Source of the DNA: Acaudatibacter sp050729515
GTDB lineage: Bacteria; Pseudomonadota; Alphaproteobacteria; Caulobacterales; Caulobacteraceae
Length of the DNA: 64,000 nucleotides
Assembly (NCBI GenBank): GCA_050729515.1
Contig: JBOHLG010000002.1
Span: 62,001-126,000, forward strand
Direction of reading: 5' to 3'
In this document: positions 34,003-43,540 of the stretch, in pieces
How the letters are laid out: every line of letters begins with the position of its first letter
How positions within the stretch are numbered: the first letter of the stretch is position 1
Made by a program: the position numbers and the translations under genes
The notes under the pieces: generated by a model
Seen by the model: only the letters and a program-made list of their open reading frames with translations
Databases searched by the model: none
What the model was told of the DNA's origin: nothing

Positions 34003-35511
34003 TCAACTTGCTCGAATTTGCTCAGCGGACATACCATCCAACTTGTGGATCGCCCGAGCCAGGTTTTCTATCTGGGCGTGCATAAAAGTGTGGCTATATT
34101 TATCTATGTGCCCGTTATCTGCAAAGGAGAGTAAATAGTTGGGCGCAGGGAAATAGGCGATGCCGGGCACTCCAGCGCGATACAGTGGCCCCCCCTCCCC
34201 AGGAACTAGCGGTCCTCGTATGACGGCCAGTCGGTTACTTCCGTCCTTGGCGCTTTCCAGCATGGCCCCGGCCGGGTCTTTGAAATCGGTAATGGCGTAG
34301 CTCATCTCTTCCTTGCCGCTAGGCACGTATTGGCCAGCGGCGTTGTCGAACCATTCGCGGCATCCAAGATGTTCCAGTGTTACGAACGCGGCGGCCTTCT
34401 TGATTATGTCGGGATGATTTCGGATCCATGCAAATATGCCAATCAAATCCTCCCTAGCAAAGTGATTGGCTATAACGAATACAATATCCCGCTTCCGAGA
34501 TTCCTTAGGCTGCTGGGAAAAATATTTTGCCAGGGCCAGGATTCCAAGGGAGCCGTTTTCTTCGAGGAAGTTCATGCCGTCGCTGTGGCTTTCGACGATC
34601 AAGACCGAATCCGACGACATACCGGGCAATACGGCGTAAAGGGTGTCGACCGGCACGTTGGGAGCAATGTCCGCTTGAAGGATCACGGTCGCCTTCGCTC
34701 CGCTCCCCGCAGCCCCGCGCAGTTTAGCCACCGACTGCTTGCCGACCCAAACGCATGGAAGATCCTGGAAGGGTCGACCATAGGGTGTGTATTGGCCGTG
34801 TGCTTGAGCGTCGGACACATTAGTCCATCCGAGAATCGCGCCCACAACGCCGGCCTTCTTCAAATCGCCCAGAAAGCCTGGGGTTATGCCACCCCATAAA
34901 GCACTGATATGTGTGGGAAATTGTGCGCCTTCAGGGTTGAAGCCCCATGGCGGTCCAGACCCGTGGCCAAGCGGCGAGGGCCTGCCTGCTACTTCGATGA
35001 AGACGACCTTGCCATTGAGATCGCCGGGCGCAGCAATCTCCCTTCTTCGATACCCGGAAGGCGAGGGTGTGAAGGCGAACGGAATTTGCTCGAGCTTCAC
35101 CAGCTCTCCGGTGACTCCTTCGGGACCGGTCGCCCCAGAATAGGGGTAGTAAGACGTGGCTGGGATATCAATGGCGACGCCGCCAGATGCCGTGAGCTTC
35201 GCTGCCCAATTTGTTGCGAGCCACCGAGTGAACGTTCTGGTATCGCGCTGAACGTTCAGGCCCCGGGCCTGGAGGCCCTTTACGAGATATTCCAGATGGG
35301 CGCGATGGGCGTCGTTGCCGGTGAATCTGACGCCGAGGTTGTTCATCTGAATATTCTGGCGTCGGAGTTCATTCGCAGAAGGAAGCACGTTGGGCCTGAG
35401 AGGCGGAGCATCGTCCAGAGCAAAGGACGCAGCGTGACCGCTTGAGGAAATAAAGGTGAGGCCGGCGGCACCGGTAATCTGCATAAATTGACGACGAGAA
35501 CCTGAAGACAT
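34003..35511 (-). CDS. Tat-exported M28-family-like metallopeptidase with PA domain
   Basis: About 502 aa from the ATG at 35511, which follows AGGGAGGGG at 9-nt spacing; an in-frame upstream extension lacks a signal. The leader MSSGSRRQFMQITGAAGLTF has the S-R-R-Q-F-M Tat motif. A PA-like insert (about residues 110-290) precedes the M28 core: LIVESHSDGMNFLEENGSLG gives H-x-D and E-E-N, FVIANHFAREDLIG is the next block, and FADNGHIDKYSHTFMHAQ supplies late His. The middle E-E is replaced by R-E-D, so activity is likely but not certain. It is the first gene of the operon, 47 nt before the TonB receptor. Confidence 0.75.
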   Translation of the reverse strand: MSSGSRRQFMQITGAAGLTFISSSGHAASFALDDAPPLRPNVLPSANELRRQNIQMNNLGVRFTGNDAHRAHLEYLVKGLQARGLNVQRDTRTFTRWLATNWAAKLTASGGVAIDIPATSYYPYSGATGPEGVTGELVKLEQIPFAFTPSPSGYRRREIAAPGDLNGKVVFIEVAGRPSPLGHGSGPPWGFNPEGAQFPTHISALWGGITPGFLGDLKKAGVVGAILGWTNVSDAQAHGQYTPYGRPFQDLPCVWVGKQSVAKLRGAAGSGAKATVILQADIAPNVPVDTLYAVLPGMSSDSVLIVESHSDGMNFLEENGSLGILALAKYFSQQPKESRKRDIVFVIANHFAREDLIGIFAWIRNHPDIIKKAAAFVTLEHLGCREWFDNAAGQYVPSGKEEMSYAITDFKDPAGAMLESAKDGSNRLAVIRGPLVPGEGGPLYRAGVPGIAYFPAPNYLLSFADNGHIDKYSHTFMHAQIENLARAIHKLDGMSAEQIRAS

Positions 35512-35754
35512 AGATTTAACCCCTCCCTTTACTATCGGGCATTGGCTTCCTCTCCGGCGTACCCCCAACGACGGCAGTGCAATGGCGGCGTGATCCACAA
35601 GCCTGATAAAGTCCTTTTCCGCGACTGCGCCATTTTCCGGCGCTCAATTAAGGCTCCTGCCTCCCGTCTCTGTTGCGGAGGAGAATGCGTGAGGCGAATG
35701 TGGCTGTCAATTACTTCCTGAGACAAGGAAGAATATATGGGGGCCGTCTCGATG

Positions 35755-36142
35755 GGCGGGAGGATCAGCAGGGGCAGAGCCCGAACGTCATGTTCGAGGC
35801 ACACACCACCTCGAACACCGCCGGTCCCATGACTTTCGACATGCCCTGACCGCCGTGTTGCGACGAAGTGGTGAGGGAATTCCAGCCGCCGGCGACGAAC
35901 GCCCGGTAGGCCCCGGCAGAACCGGACGCGGCGGTCACCGCGCCGTTCGCCTGGCGCGTGCCCTTTGGTGTCGTCCTTGCGGTTTAGCGGCGTCAATACG
36001 TAGCTGGTGAAGCCGCCGGGCGCTTCAAGCGCGGCGGCCACCGAGTCGGCGTCGAGGTCGGGATAGGCTGGGCAATCCGCGCGTCGCGGCCAACGGCGCC
36101 CAATGCGAGGGTCAGGTCGCGAACAGATGCACGGAAACTCAT
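35755..36142 (-). pseudogene. Acyl-CoA dehydrogenase, N-terminal relic with frameshifts
   Basis: The start (MSFRASVRDLTLALGAVGRD) lies 2 nt after the acyl-CoA ligase stop. Similarity then jumps frame to AYPDLDADSVAAALEAPGGF ... VLTPLNRKDDTKG and again to GAYRAFVAGGWNSLTTSSQH ... GGQGMSKVMGPAVFEVVCAS and NMTFGLCP. These are successive parts of the acyl-CoA dehydrogenase N-terminal helical domain. At least two frameshifts are needed, and everything after about residue 130 is gone. The intact ancestor would have followed the ligase in a beta-oxidation-type operon. Confidence 0.75.
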
Positions 36143-36144
36143 TG

Positions 36145-37806
<1,662 letters not shown>

Positions 37807-37933
37807 GCGATCCGGTGCCCCTTGTTCTTTTTTGCTGTAGGAAGATATTTCTAAGGGTTTAGGTTCTATTCGCAACGAAAATATCGCTGGCGGCGCGCTT
37901 GACGCACGGCGCCCAAATCTGACAATGGGTGGA

Positions 37934-37956
37934 GCTTCTTTTTCGGAAAGAGAAGC
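37934..37956. promoter_or_regulatory. 23-nt palindrome, candidate TetR operator
   Basis: GCTTCTTTTTC and GAAAGAGAAGC form a dyad around a central G with one mismatched pair. It lies 19 nt before the TetR start and inside the 168-bp divergent region with the acyl-CoA ligase. The position suits autorepression and control of the ligase. Binding is inferred. Confidence 0.5.
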
Positions 37957-37974
37957 GATCCGGAGGCGCTGGCA

Positions 37975-38838
37975 GTGAGTCCGCCACACGACGATCTGAC
38001 CGTAAGCTCCCGGCCGCGCCGGCCCAGGAAAGCACAATCCGAGCGCCGTCGGGAATCCATGACCCTGATCCTCGACAAGGCCGAGGCCATGTTCGCCGAG
38101 AAGGGCTACAATGTTCCCCTAGTCGAAGTGGGAGAGCACGCCGGCGTAGATACCGCGCTCATGCGGTACTATTTCGGGGACAAGGAGGAGTTGTTCCGCG
38201 CGGTCTTTGCAAGACGCGCCGGGATGATCAACGAACTCCGCCTCAAGGCGCTCAGGGACTATCGGGAACTCGGAGACAAGATGACCTTGGAAGGGGCGAT
38301 CGACGCCTTCGTCAGATCCCCCTTCGAGAAGATGCACGAGGACGAAGGCTGGCGGAACTACATGGCCATCGTCTCGTACGTGAACAGCTCTCGGGGCCTC
38401 CTGCCTACGCTAATGTCCGATACCTTCGATCATGTTTCGCACGAGTTGATCGCCGACATGAGGCGCCTGCTCCCTGACGCGAGCGAGGAAGACATCTACT
38501 GGGGCTACCAATTCCTGACGGGATCGTTCACGTTTTCGCTCGGAGCAACTGGACGGATCGACAAGCTGTCCGACGGTCTGGTTTCGTCGCGGGATGCCCT
38601 CGAGATTGCCAATCGACTACCCACGGTCATCGCAGCCGGCATCCGCGCGATGTGTGAGGACGCCGCCAAGCGACGCGCAACCGCACCGGCCGACCGCCGA
38701 GACTCGCGTGCAGCAAGGGCCGCCAAGAAACCGGACCGTGAGCGTCCCGGCGAAGTGGTGCCGGTGCCGCGCGCACGGCTAACGACCGGCCCGAACGGCC
38801 CTCGGAACGTCCGCCGTCGTCCGCGGCCCGCCCCCTAA
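37975..38838 (+). CDS. TetR-family transcriptional regulator
   Basis: A 287-aa repressor-type protein starting at GTG 37975, with GGAGG about 9 nt upstream. The N-terminal HTH is typical: MTLILDKAEAMFAEKGYNVP, LVEVGEHAGVDTALMRYYFG, DKEELFRAVFARR (about residues 29-82). The C-terminal ligand-binding domain follows to about residue 225. The last 60 residues form an unusual Arg/Pro/Ala-rich basic tail. Divergent orientation to the acyl-CoA ligase suggests it senses an acyl-CoA or related ligand and controls fatty or aromatic acid activation. Confidence 0.9.
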   Translation: MSPPHDDLTVSSRPRRPRKAQSERRRESMTLILDKAEAMFAEKGYNVPLVEVGEHAGVDTALMRYYFGDKEELFRAVFARRAGMINELRLKALRDYRELGDKMTLEGAIDAFVRSPFEKMHEDEGWRNYMAIVSYVNSSRGLLPTLMSDTFDHVSHELIADMRRLLPDASEEDIYWGYQFLTGSFTFSLGATGRIDKLSDGLVSSRDALEIANRLPTVIAAGIRAMCEDAAKRRATAPADRRDSRAARAAKKPDRERPGEVVPVPRARLTTGPNGPRNVRRRPRPAP

Positions 38839-38859
38839 GTGCAAGCCGATTTAACTCTC

Positions 38860-38871
38860 TCACCGCCAATC
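38860..38871 (+). repeat. 12-bp copy of the tRNA-Ser 3' end (candidate attR)
   Basis: TCACCGCCAATC occurs here and at 27396-27407, where it spans the last bases of tRNA-Ser(GCT) and 3 nt beyond. Both copies are in direct orientation, enclosing 11.4 kb of less GC-rich DNA. The identity is short and no integrase is present, so assignment as an attachment site is tentative. Confidence 0.35.
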
Positions 38872-38980
38872 TAGATTTAAAACTTTTTTTGGTTTCACCT
38901 CTGCGACCCCGGATTGCACATCGGACCGGGCTCGGTGCTACGGCCCGTCGCCGCCCCGTCGGCCTGCTCACGTTTTGGCG

Positions 38981-39232
38981 TCACTTGATTGGTCCGAGCG
39001 AGTTTGGCTCGAATGGCTCTGCTTGTCGGCTCAGAAAACACTTCCGCACATGCTCGCCACTCGCCTCGGCCAGGGTTCGGGCAAGCGGCGGCAATTCGGT
39101 TCGGGCGCGCCGATAATCGTCGATGGCGATGCGCTTCGGCGACTCTGGCGCATCGATGCGCAGGACATTCGGCTTTCCGGCGATCCAGATCGGAAGCGGG
39201 TGAACACGAGCAATCCGACTTTGCCGCGTCTT
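38981..39232 (-). pseudogene. Open frame without start, probable gene remnant
   Basis: A stop-to-stop minus-strand frame of 84 codons reads KTRQSRIARVHPLPIWIAGK ... VLRIDAPESPKRIAIDDYRR ... ARTELPPLARTLAEASGEHV and ends in SLGPIK. Codon use is GC3-rich and the peptide looks protein-like, but no ATG, GTG or TTG start with a ribosome site is available. I do not recognise the family. The 565-bp stretch 38839-39403 holds otherwise only the att-like repeat and a hairpin. Confidence 0.35.
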
Positions 39233-39327
39233 TCACGCGTTTCCACGGCCGCGGAACGGAACTTCCGGGGGTCTATCCAGGGGTTGTATAAACAACGCCA
39301 GGAAAACGCGATGTTTTTCAATACAGG

Positions 39328-39350
39328 AAGGCGGTCAAAGGCACCGCCTT
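39328..39350 (-). terminator. Hairpin downstream of the 39404-40881 gene pair
   Basis: A perfect 8-bp inverted repeat, AAGGCGGT (39328-39335) and ACCGCCTT (39343-39350) with a 7-nt loop, lies 54 nt beyond the stop of the second gene. On the minus strand it is followed by CCTGTATTG, so the U-tract is weak. A terminator role is plausible. Confidence 0.4.
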
Positions 39351-39403
39351 GCCGAGTGGCTAAAGCGCAAACGCAACCGCTGCTTTCGACCAAGCCGGGT
39401 CCT

Positions 39404-40027
39404 TCACGAGAACTCCAATCCCAGCGCAGTCGAAGCTGTGGCCTTGAAGTCCAGCACCGCCGTTTGTGCAGCATCCTTGTCTTGCAACTTGGCGAGGTCC
39501 CACGACATGCCGACGGTAGCGACCGGCAAGTCAGCATCCTGGCTCGATCTCCCATCGGGCTCGGGCCATAACACGTTATCCCAAACGGTTTTCAGCCAAT
39601 TCCCCTTTATCGTCTCCTGGCAATAGAAGATGTAGAGATTGAGTCTCGTTTCAGTTTGCTCGATGCCGCGAAATTTAGTCGCATCGCCCGGCGCTTCGGC
39701 GTTGTCATCCGCGCACCCAGTGTCGGAGATCACACGGATCTCAAGTAGCCATTCACCAGAATCGATTTTGTCCCCGCCCCTTTCTGGTTTGTAAAGATAA
39801 CTGACGTTCATAAGGGGGAACGCGTGCCACGAGTTATTTAAGAGGTCGACGTTATAGGCGTCTCGGCGAGTCGTGGTGTGGGACACAGAATAGTAAAACT
39901 TCAGATCATCGAACTCACCCGCTATCACACGGACGATGTCGATAATCCTTTCCTGATAACACCACAGAAATCGGTACGCTTTGCGAACGTCGGCCAAAGC
40001 CTCAGACAGTGTGGCCTCCTCAATCAT
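39404..40027 (-). CDS. Hypothetical protein, second gene of nuclease-like pair
   Basis: A 207-aa protein of unknown family. The ATG at 40027 overlaps the upstream stop as ATGA, fixing the start (MIEEATLSEALADVRKAYRF). There is no signal peptide or membrane segment. A helical N-terminus (LWCYQERIIDIVRVIAGEFD) is followed by a mixed beta region with aromatic and acidic residues (LYKPERGGDKIDSGEWLLEI) and a C-terminal helix. Its length, acidity and coupling to a PD-(D/E)XK-like protein suggest an accessory, regulatory or immunity subunit. No catalytic motif was recognised. Confidence 0.6.
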   Translation of the reverse strand: MIEEATLSEALADVRKAYRFLWCYQERIIDIVRVIAGEFDDLKFYYSVSHTTTRRDAYNVDLLNNSWHAFPLMNVSYLYKPERGGDKIDSGEWLLEIRVISDTGCADDNAEAPGDATKFRGIEQTETRLNLYIFYCQETIKGNWLKTVWDNVLWPEPDGRSSQDADLPVATVGMSWDLAKLQDKDAAQTAVLDFKATASTALGLEFS

Positions 40028-40881
40028 GACCCTTCCCCTCGACGCCCAAACGCTCTCAAGATCGATCCCGAAGACGATTGGATTCGGTAGCGAGGCACCC
40101 ATTTCGTCAGCCCGAGCATCGCGTTGAACCTTTGTCCCAGGTTCCTGATGAGTTCGGCCGCTGACGCCGGAGAAATCGCGTACCGACCTGCAAGACGGAT
40201 GAGCTCGCTCATTGGCCTGATCGTCCGATAGCCGTTCAGTTCAAGCGCAGCCCGGATGTCATTCACGGTCCGCTCAGCAACACCGCTGCAGAGGTCAATC
40301 TCATCCAGCGCCCGGGACAGATCAGACCAGTCGGCAGCTAGCGCGCGGACTTCCTGTCCCCAATCTTTTCGAATCTCCTCGACGAAACGTGTGACTGTCG
40401 CCGTGGCGGGCTCGGGCAGCCCGCCCAATGCCAGCAGCAGGACCTCGTCCGGCGGATCATCCCCCGATTGGGTCTGCGCAAAAAATGCTTGCCACTCCAG
40501 CGCCCATTGACGGGCAGTTTGATAGTTATTTCCCTTCTTGCACTCGACGATCAATGCGAACCGCCGCCCTGGATCGCCAACGTCGAAGGTCATGAAGACG
40601 TCAGGCTGAACGTCTTGCCCGATCGTGCCCTCGGTGTCGGGCCAGTTTGGCCAAAAGCTGATTTCTTGCAGGTCCGCCACTCTGCGCGGCGGAAGCAGGG
40701 CGGATCGGAACGTCTTCCCGAGAATCTCCCAAACGAGCGCGCCGTCGAGGTAGGCCAGACGCTCAAACACCGAGGACGTTAGAAAATCTTCCGAACTTCT
40801 GAAGACCCGCCTCCATGACTCGCCGGGTCGTATATCGGCCTTCAGCGTTCCCGCTTTGCCGTTGACGATCGCCCGGAGCAT
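40024..40881 (-). CDS. PD-(D/E)XK nuclease-like protein of accessory region
   Basis: A 285-aa protein from the ATG at 40881 (MLRAIVNGKAGTLKADIRPG). A possible PD-(D/E)XK core is visible: Q-P-D-V-F-M-T-F-D with Asp94, then a beta strand and I-V-E-C-K-K with Glu113-x-Lys115. The preceding motif G-E-S-W-R-R-V-F-R-S-S-E-D-F-L is distinctive. The remaining 150 residues are mostly helical with no known domain. An in-frame extension to 40983 is decayed vapC sequence and is not counted. It is coupled to the next gene by ATGA. A DNA-targeting defence or mobile-element role is inference. Confidence 0.6.
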   Translation of the reverse strand: MLRAIVNGKAGTLKADIRPGESWRRVFRSSEDFLTSSVFERLAYLDGALVWEILGKTFRSALLPPRRVADLQEISFWPNWPDTEGTIGQDVQPDVFMTFDVGDPGRRFALIVECKKGNNYQTARQWALEWQAFFAQTQSGDDPPDEVLLLALGGLPEPATATVTRFVEEIRKDWGQEVRALAADWSDLSRALDEIDLCSGVAERTVNDIRAALELNGYRTIRPMSELIRLAGRYAISPASAAELIRNLGQRFNAMLGLTKWVPRYRIQSSSGSILRAFGRRGEGS

Positions 40882-40961
40882 CCGAACATCAACGCCACGT
40901 ATGCCATCGCCGAGCAAGCGATAGCGCAGCGGGCCACGAAGCACTCCGACGCCCTTTTCGA

Positions 40962-41238
40962 CCTCGCGCAACTGACGATGCAAGATGCGCGGCAGAAGGA
41001 CGTCGTGGGGTATCGCTGCAGAGGGAAGTCGGCGAGATCGGCGAGAGCCAGGCGACCGCGCTCGCCGTCGATCTCACCCCGCGCGGCATTAGCGCCGGAT
41101 CACCTGCGCGGCTTCCAGATCGAGCAGATGCGGGGCGTGGAACGTCTGGCCTGGGGCGAACAGGCGTTCTTCCACGGCGCTCGCCGCCGGGGTCTGGAGG
41201 AGAGCCTCGAGCAGAGCCGAGGCGTCGACCACGATCAC
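40962..41238 (-). pseudogene. vapC: VapC-type PIN-domain toxin, frameshifted and truncated
   Basis: A GTG at 41238 overlaps the vapB stop (GTGA) and begins VIVVDASALLEALLQTPAAS ... ERLFAPGQTFHAPHLLDLEA ... AQVIRR, a normal VapC start with the first catalytic Asp. A stop (TAA) then interrupts. Similarity resumes in another frame (AARGEIDGERGRLALADLAD) and in a third (RYPHDVLLPRIL), after which the C-terminal catalytic part is missing. Two frameshifts plus truncation make it nonfunctional. The break point coincides with the upstream edge of the PD-(D/E)XK-like gene. Confidence 0.75.
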
Positions 41239-41465
41239 TCCCGATCTCGCTCGGCGCCAACCGCTTGCGCCGGAGGCACGGAAAGAGAGGTTCCCGCGCG
41301 GCTCCCCAATCGCGAACGCAGTTCATCGATCGTCGGCCACTCCGCCGCCTGGCGAATCTCGCTCAGCAAGTAATCGGAGAGCGACATGCCGGCGAGTGCC
41401 GCGCGCGATTTCAGCCGGCGACGCAAATCCTCGGATACATTGCGGATCTGGACCATGACGCTCAT
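41235..41465 (-). CDS. vapB: VapB/FitA-like ribbon-helix-helix antitoxin
   Basis: A 76-aa antitoxin with an N-terminal ribbon-helix-helix: MVQIRNVSEDLRRRLKSRAA, LAGMSLSDYLLSEIRQAAEW. The C-terminal arm (TIDELRSRLGSRAGTSLSVP) would wrap a VapC toxin. The gene is intact, although its coupled toxin is broken, leaving an orphan antitoxin that may still repress its promoter or neutralise another VapC. Confidence 0.85.
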   Translation of the reverse strand: MSVMVQIRNVSEDLRRRLKSRAALAGMSLSDYLLSEIRQAAEWPTIDELRSRLGSRAGTSLSVPPAQAVGAERDRE

Positions 41466-41606
41466 GCGATGAACATGTGCGCATGCGCATCACATTTCAA
41501 CTTCGACATCTGGCTCCTGCGGCCGCTCGGAGGTTTTACCGGATGGGTTCCGCTCCGGCCCTCGCCCGCCGATAAGACTCCCTGAATGCCACAAGGAGGA
41601 CCCGCC

Positions 41607-42479
41607 ATGCCCGCCATCGACCGCGCCGGAACCTACCCTCTGGGCGATCGCACCGTGCGGCGCATGGGCTATGGGGCGATGCAGCTCGCCGGGCCCGGCG
41701 TCTTCGGCCCGCCCAGGGACCGGGGCGAGGCGATCGCCGTGCTCCGCCAGGCCGTCGCCAGCGGGGTCAATCACATCGACACCAGCGACTATTACGGCCC
41801 CTTCGTCACCAACGAGATCATCAAGGAGGCGCTTCACCCCTATCCGGAAGATCTGATCATCGTCACCAAGATCGCCGCCCGCCGGGGCGAGGACGGCGCC
41901 TGGCTGCCGGCCCTCTCAAGGGACGAGCTCACGAAGGCCGTGCACGACAATCTCGCCCATCTCGGCCTCGACGTGCTCGAGGTGGTCAATTTCCGCAGCA
42001 TGGGCGGCGTGATGGAGCCGGCCGAAGGCTCGATCGCCGACCCGCTCGGCGTGCTCGCCGGACTCCAGCAGCAGGGCCTCATCCGTCATCTGGGCCTCAG
42101 CCACGTCACGCCCACCCAGCTCGCCGAGGGGAGGCGGATCTGCGAGATCGTCTGCGTTCAGAACCTCTACAACCTCGCCCGGCGCAGCGCTGACGCCCTG
42201 ATCGATCAGCTGGCCGAAGAGGGCGTCGCCTTCACGCCTTTCTTTCCGCTCGGCGGCTTCGCCCCGTTGCAATCGGCGGCGCTGGCCGAGGTCGCGCGAC
42301 GCCTTGGGGCCAGCCCCATGCAGGTCGCGCTCGCCTGGCTCCTGAAGCGCTCGCCCAACATCCTTCTCATCCCGGGCACCTCCTCGCGCGCCCACCTTGC
42401 CGAGAACCTCGCCGCCGCGGAGCTGGACTTGCCGAGCGAGATGCTCAAGGCGCTCGATGCGGTCGCCGGCGCGGGTTGA
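41607..42479 (+). CDS. Aldo/keto reductase family oxidoreductase
   Basis: A 290-aa TIM-barrel NADPH-dependent oxidoreductase, start at ATG 41607 after AAGGAGGA with 6-nt spacing. The signature SGVNHIDTSDYYGPFVTNEI holds the catalytic Asp and Tyr, and LIIVTKIAARRG the Lys. The usual catalytic His region reads VVNFRSMG, as in the subgroup with an LDVVN-R-S motif. The cofactor region near the C-terminus (ILLIPGTSSRAHLAENLAAA) is intact. Substrate unknown. It marks the return to GC-rich backbone right of the accessory region. Confidence 0.9.
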   Translation: MPAIDRAGTYPLGDRTVRRMGYGAMQLAGPGVFGPPRDRGEAIAVLRQAVASGVNHIDTSDYYGPFVTNEIIKEALHPYPEDLIIVTKIAARRGEDGAWLPALSRDELTKAVHDNLAHLGLDVLEVVNFRSMGGVMEPAEGSIADPLGVLAGLQQQGLIRHLGLSHVTPTQLAEGRRICEIVCVQNLYNLARRSADALIDQLAEEGVAFTPFFPLGGFAPLQSAALAEVARRLGASPMQVALAWLLKRSPNILLIPGTSSRAHLAENLAAAELDLPSEMLKALDAVAGAG

Positions 42480-42517
42480 CGCGCGCCGGCCGAGTTCAGG
42501 TCAACTTCAGTCCACGC

Positions 42518-43390
42518 TCAGGTGGCCGGCCGCAAGCGCCTCGCGCGCAACGCCCCGCCGATCCCGAAGAAGCCGAGGAGCATCAGGGCCCAGGTTCCAG
42601 CTTCCGGAACCGCCGCGCTCGGCTCGAAATCGAAGGTGGTCGTCCCGTTGGCGTCTCCGATCGTGAACGCGTCGACGTAGCCGTTGAACTGGTCGCTCGG
42701 GTTCCCAAAGCCGACGGTGAACTGAACGCCGCCCACTCCGGTCAGCACGCCGGTCGTCCCGTAGGAGTTGACGATGGTAGCGCCCGGTAGGGCCGCTTCG
42801 CAGGCGCTCAGCGAGGCGACTCCGGTCCCCGGCGAGCCGCACGAGCCGTTATTATCCCACCAGCCGCCTTCGAGCGCGTTCCAGCTCTGCCAAGTATTCA
42901 TCGCCGTCGCACCCTGGTTGGGCAGGGAGGAATTGCCGGTAGTCGGGGTCTGATAGGGCGGCTCGAAGAAGAGCTGGTCATAGGTCCCGCCGCTCGTTTC
43001 GACTTCCAGTTGCAGATACGGGAACTGCTGGCCGTTGTTGAGCGTGTCGTAGGTCGAATAGCTGAGGCTGGTGAGCGAGCTGAGCGCCACGCCCGAATAG
43101 CCGGTGGTGCTGAGAATCTCGGCTCCGTCGCCCCCCGTCGTCCCGTCGCCGGTGGAAAGCTGGGCGCTTCCGACGCCCAGCGGCGGAGTCGCCGGGCCGG
43201 TCACCATGCCCCCGCTGCCGGTGGGATTGGCCCCGACCGTTCCATTGACGTCGGAATTGGCGAAGGCCCACGACCCCATGTTCGAAGGCGTGACTGGGAC
43301 TGGCGTGGCGTTGGCGCTCGCCGCGCCGAAGGCCAGCGCGAGGGCCACCGCGGCCGCTCCGCTCCACGCAAGGTGATGAACCGATTTCAT
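42518..43390 (-). CDS. PEP-CTERM sorting-domain protein
   Basis: A 290-aa secreted protein: signal peptide (MKSVHHLAWSGAAAVALALA), a Gly/Ser/Thr-rich beta-sandwich-like body with Cys pair CGSPGTGVASLSAC, and a C-terminal PEP-CTERM anchor: V-P-E-A-G-T-W-A-L-M-L-L-G, hydrophobic helix, then R-A-R-R-L-R. Such proteins are cleaved by exosortase (EpsH-like) and are usually linked to exopolysaccharide. No exosortase is in this window, though the exopolysaccharide locus is. Function of the body is unknown. Confidence 0.88.
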   Translation of the reverse strand: MKSVHHLAWSGAAAVALALAFGAASANATPVPVTPSNMGSWAFANSDVNGTVGANPTGSGGMVTGPATPPLGVGSAQLSTGDGTTGGDGAEILSTTGYSGVALSSLTSLSYSTYDTLNNGQQFPYLQLEVETSGGTYDQLFFEPPYQTPTTGNSSLPNQGATAMNTWQSWNALEGGWWDNNGSCGSPGTGVASLSACEAALPGATIVNSYGTTGVLTGVGGVQFTVGFGNPSDQFNGYVDAFTIGDANGTTTFDFEPSAAVPEAGTWALMLLGFFGIGGALRARRLRPAT

Positions 43391-43409
43391 TTTCGCCCCC
43401 TACTTCTGG

Positions 43410-43425
43410 GTTAATAATCGTTAAC
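43410..43425. promoter_or_regulatory. GTTAA-N6-TTAAC inverted repeat upstream of PEP-CTERM gene
   Basis: GTTAATAATCGTTAAC forms a dyad ending 19 nt upstream of the PEP-CTERM start at 43390. It resembles a CtrA full site with a 6-nt rather than 7-nt spacer. It may be an operator; the regulator is unknown. Confidence 0.35.
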
Positions 43426-43540
43426 AACTATCCGGGAGGGGCTCTGTCGTCAACCGACGCAAATGGTCGCGGGGCCTTGCGATGGGCTCTGGGCCGAAAG
43501 GTCGCGCCGCGCGGTCGCCTCGCCCGGCGGGATCAGGCCA

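Noticed and set aside
39343..39370. tRNA-like D-arm match (TGCCGAGTGGCTAAAGCG) near the island edge
   Set aside because: No matching acceptor stem, anticodon arm or T arm follows; it is at most a tRNA scrap.
40882..40983. 34-codon N-terminal extension of the nuclease-like gene
   Set aside because: Its reading belongs to the broken vapC tail and intergenic sequence; ATG 40881 begins the distinctive protein.
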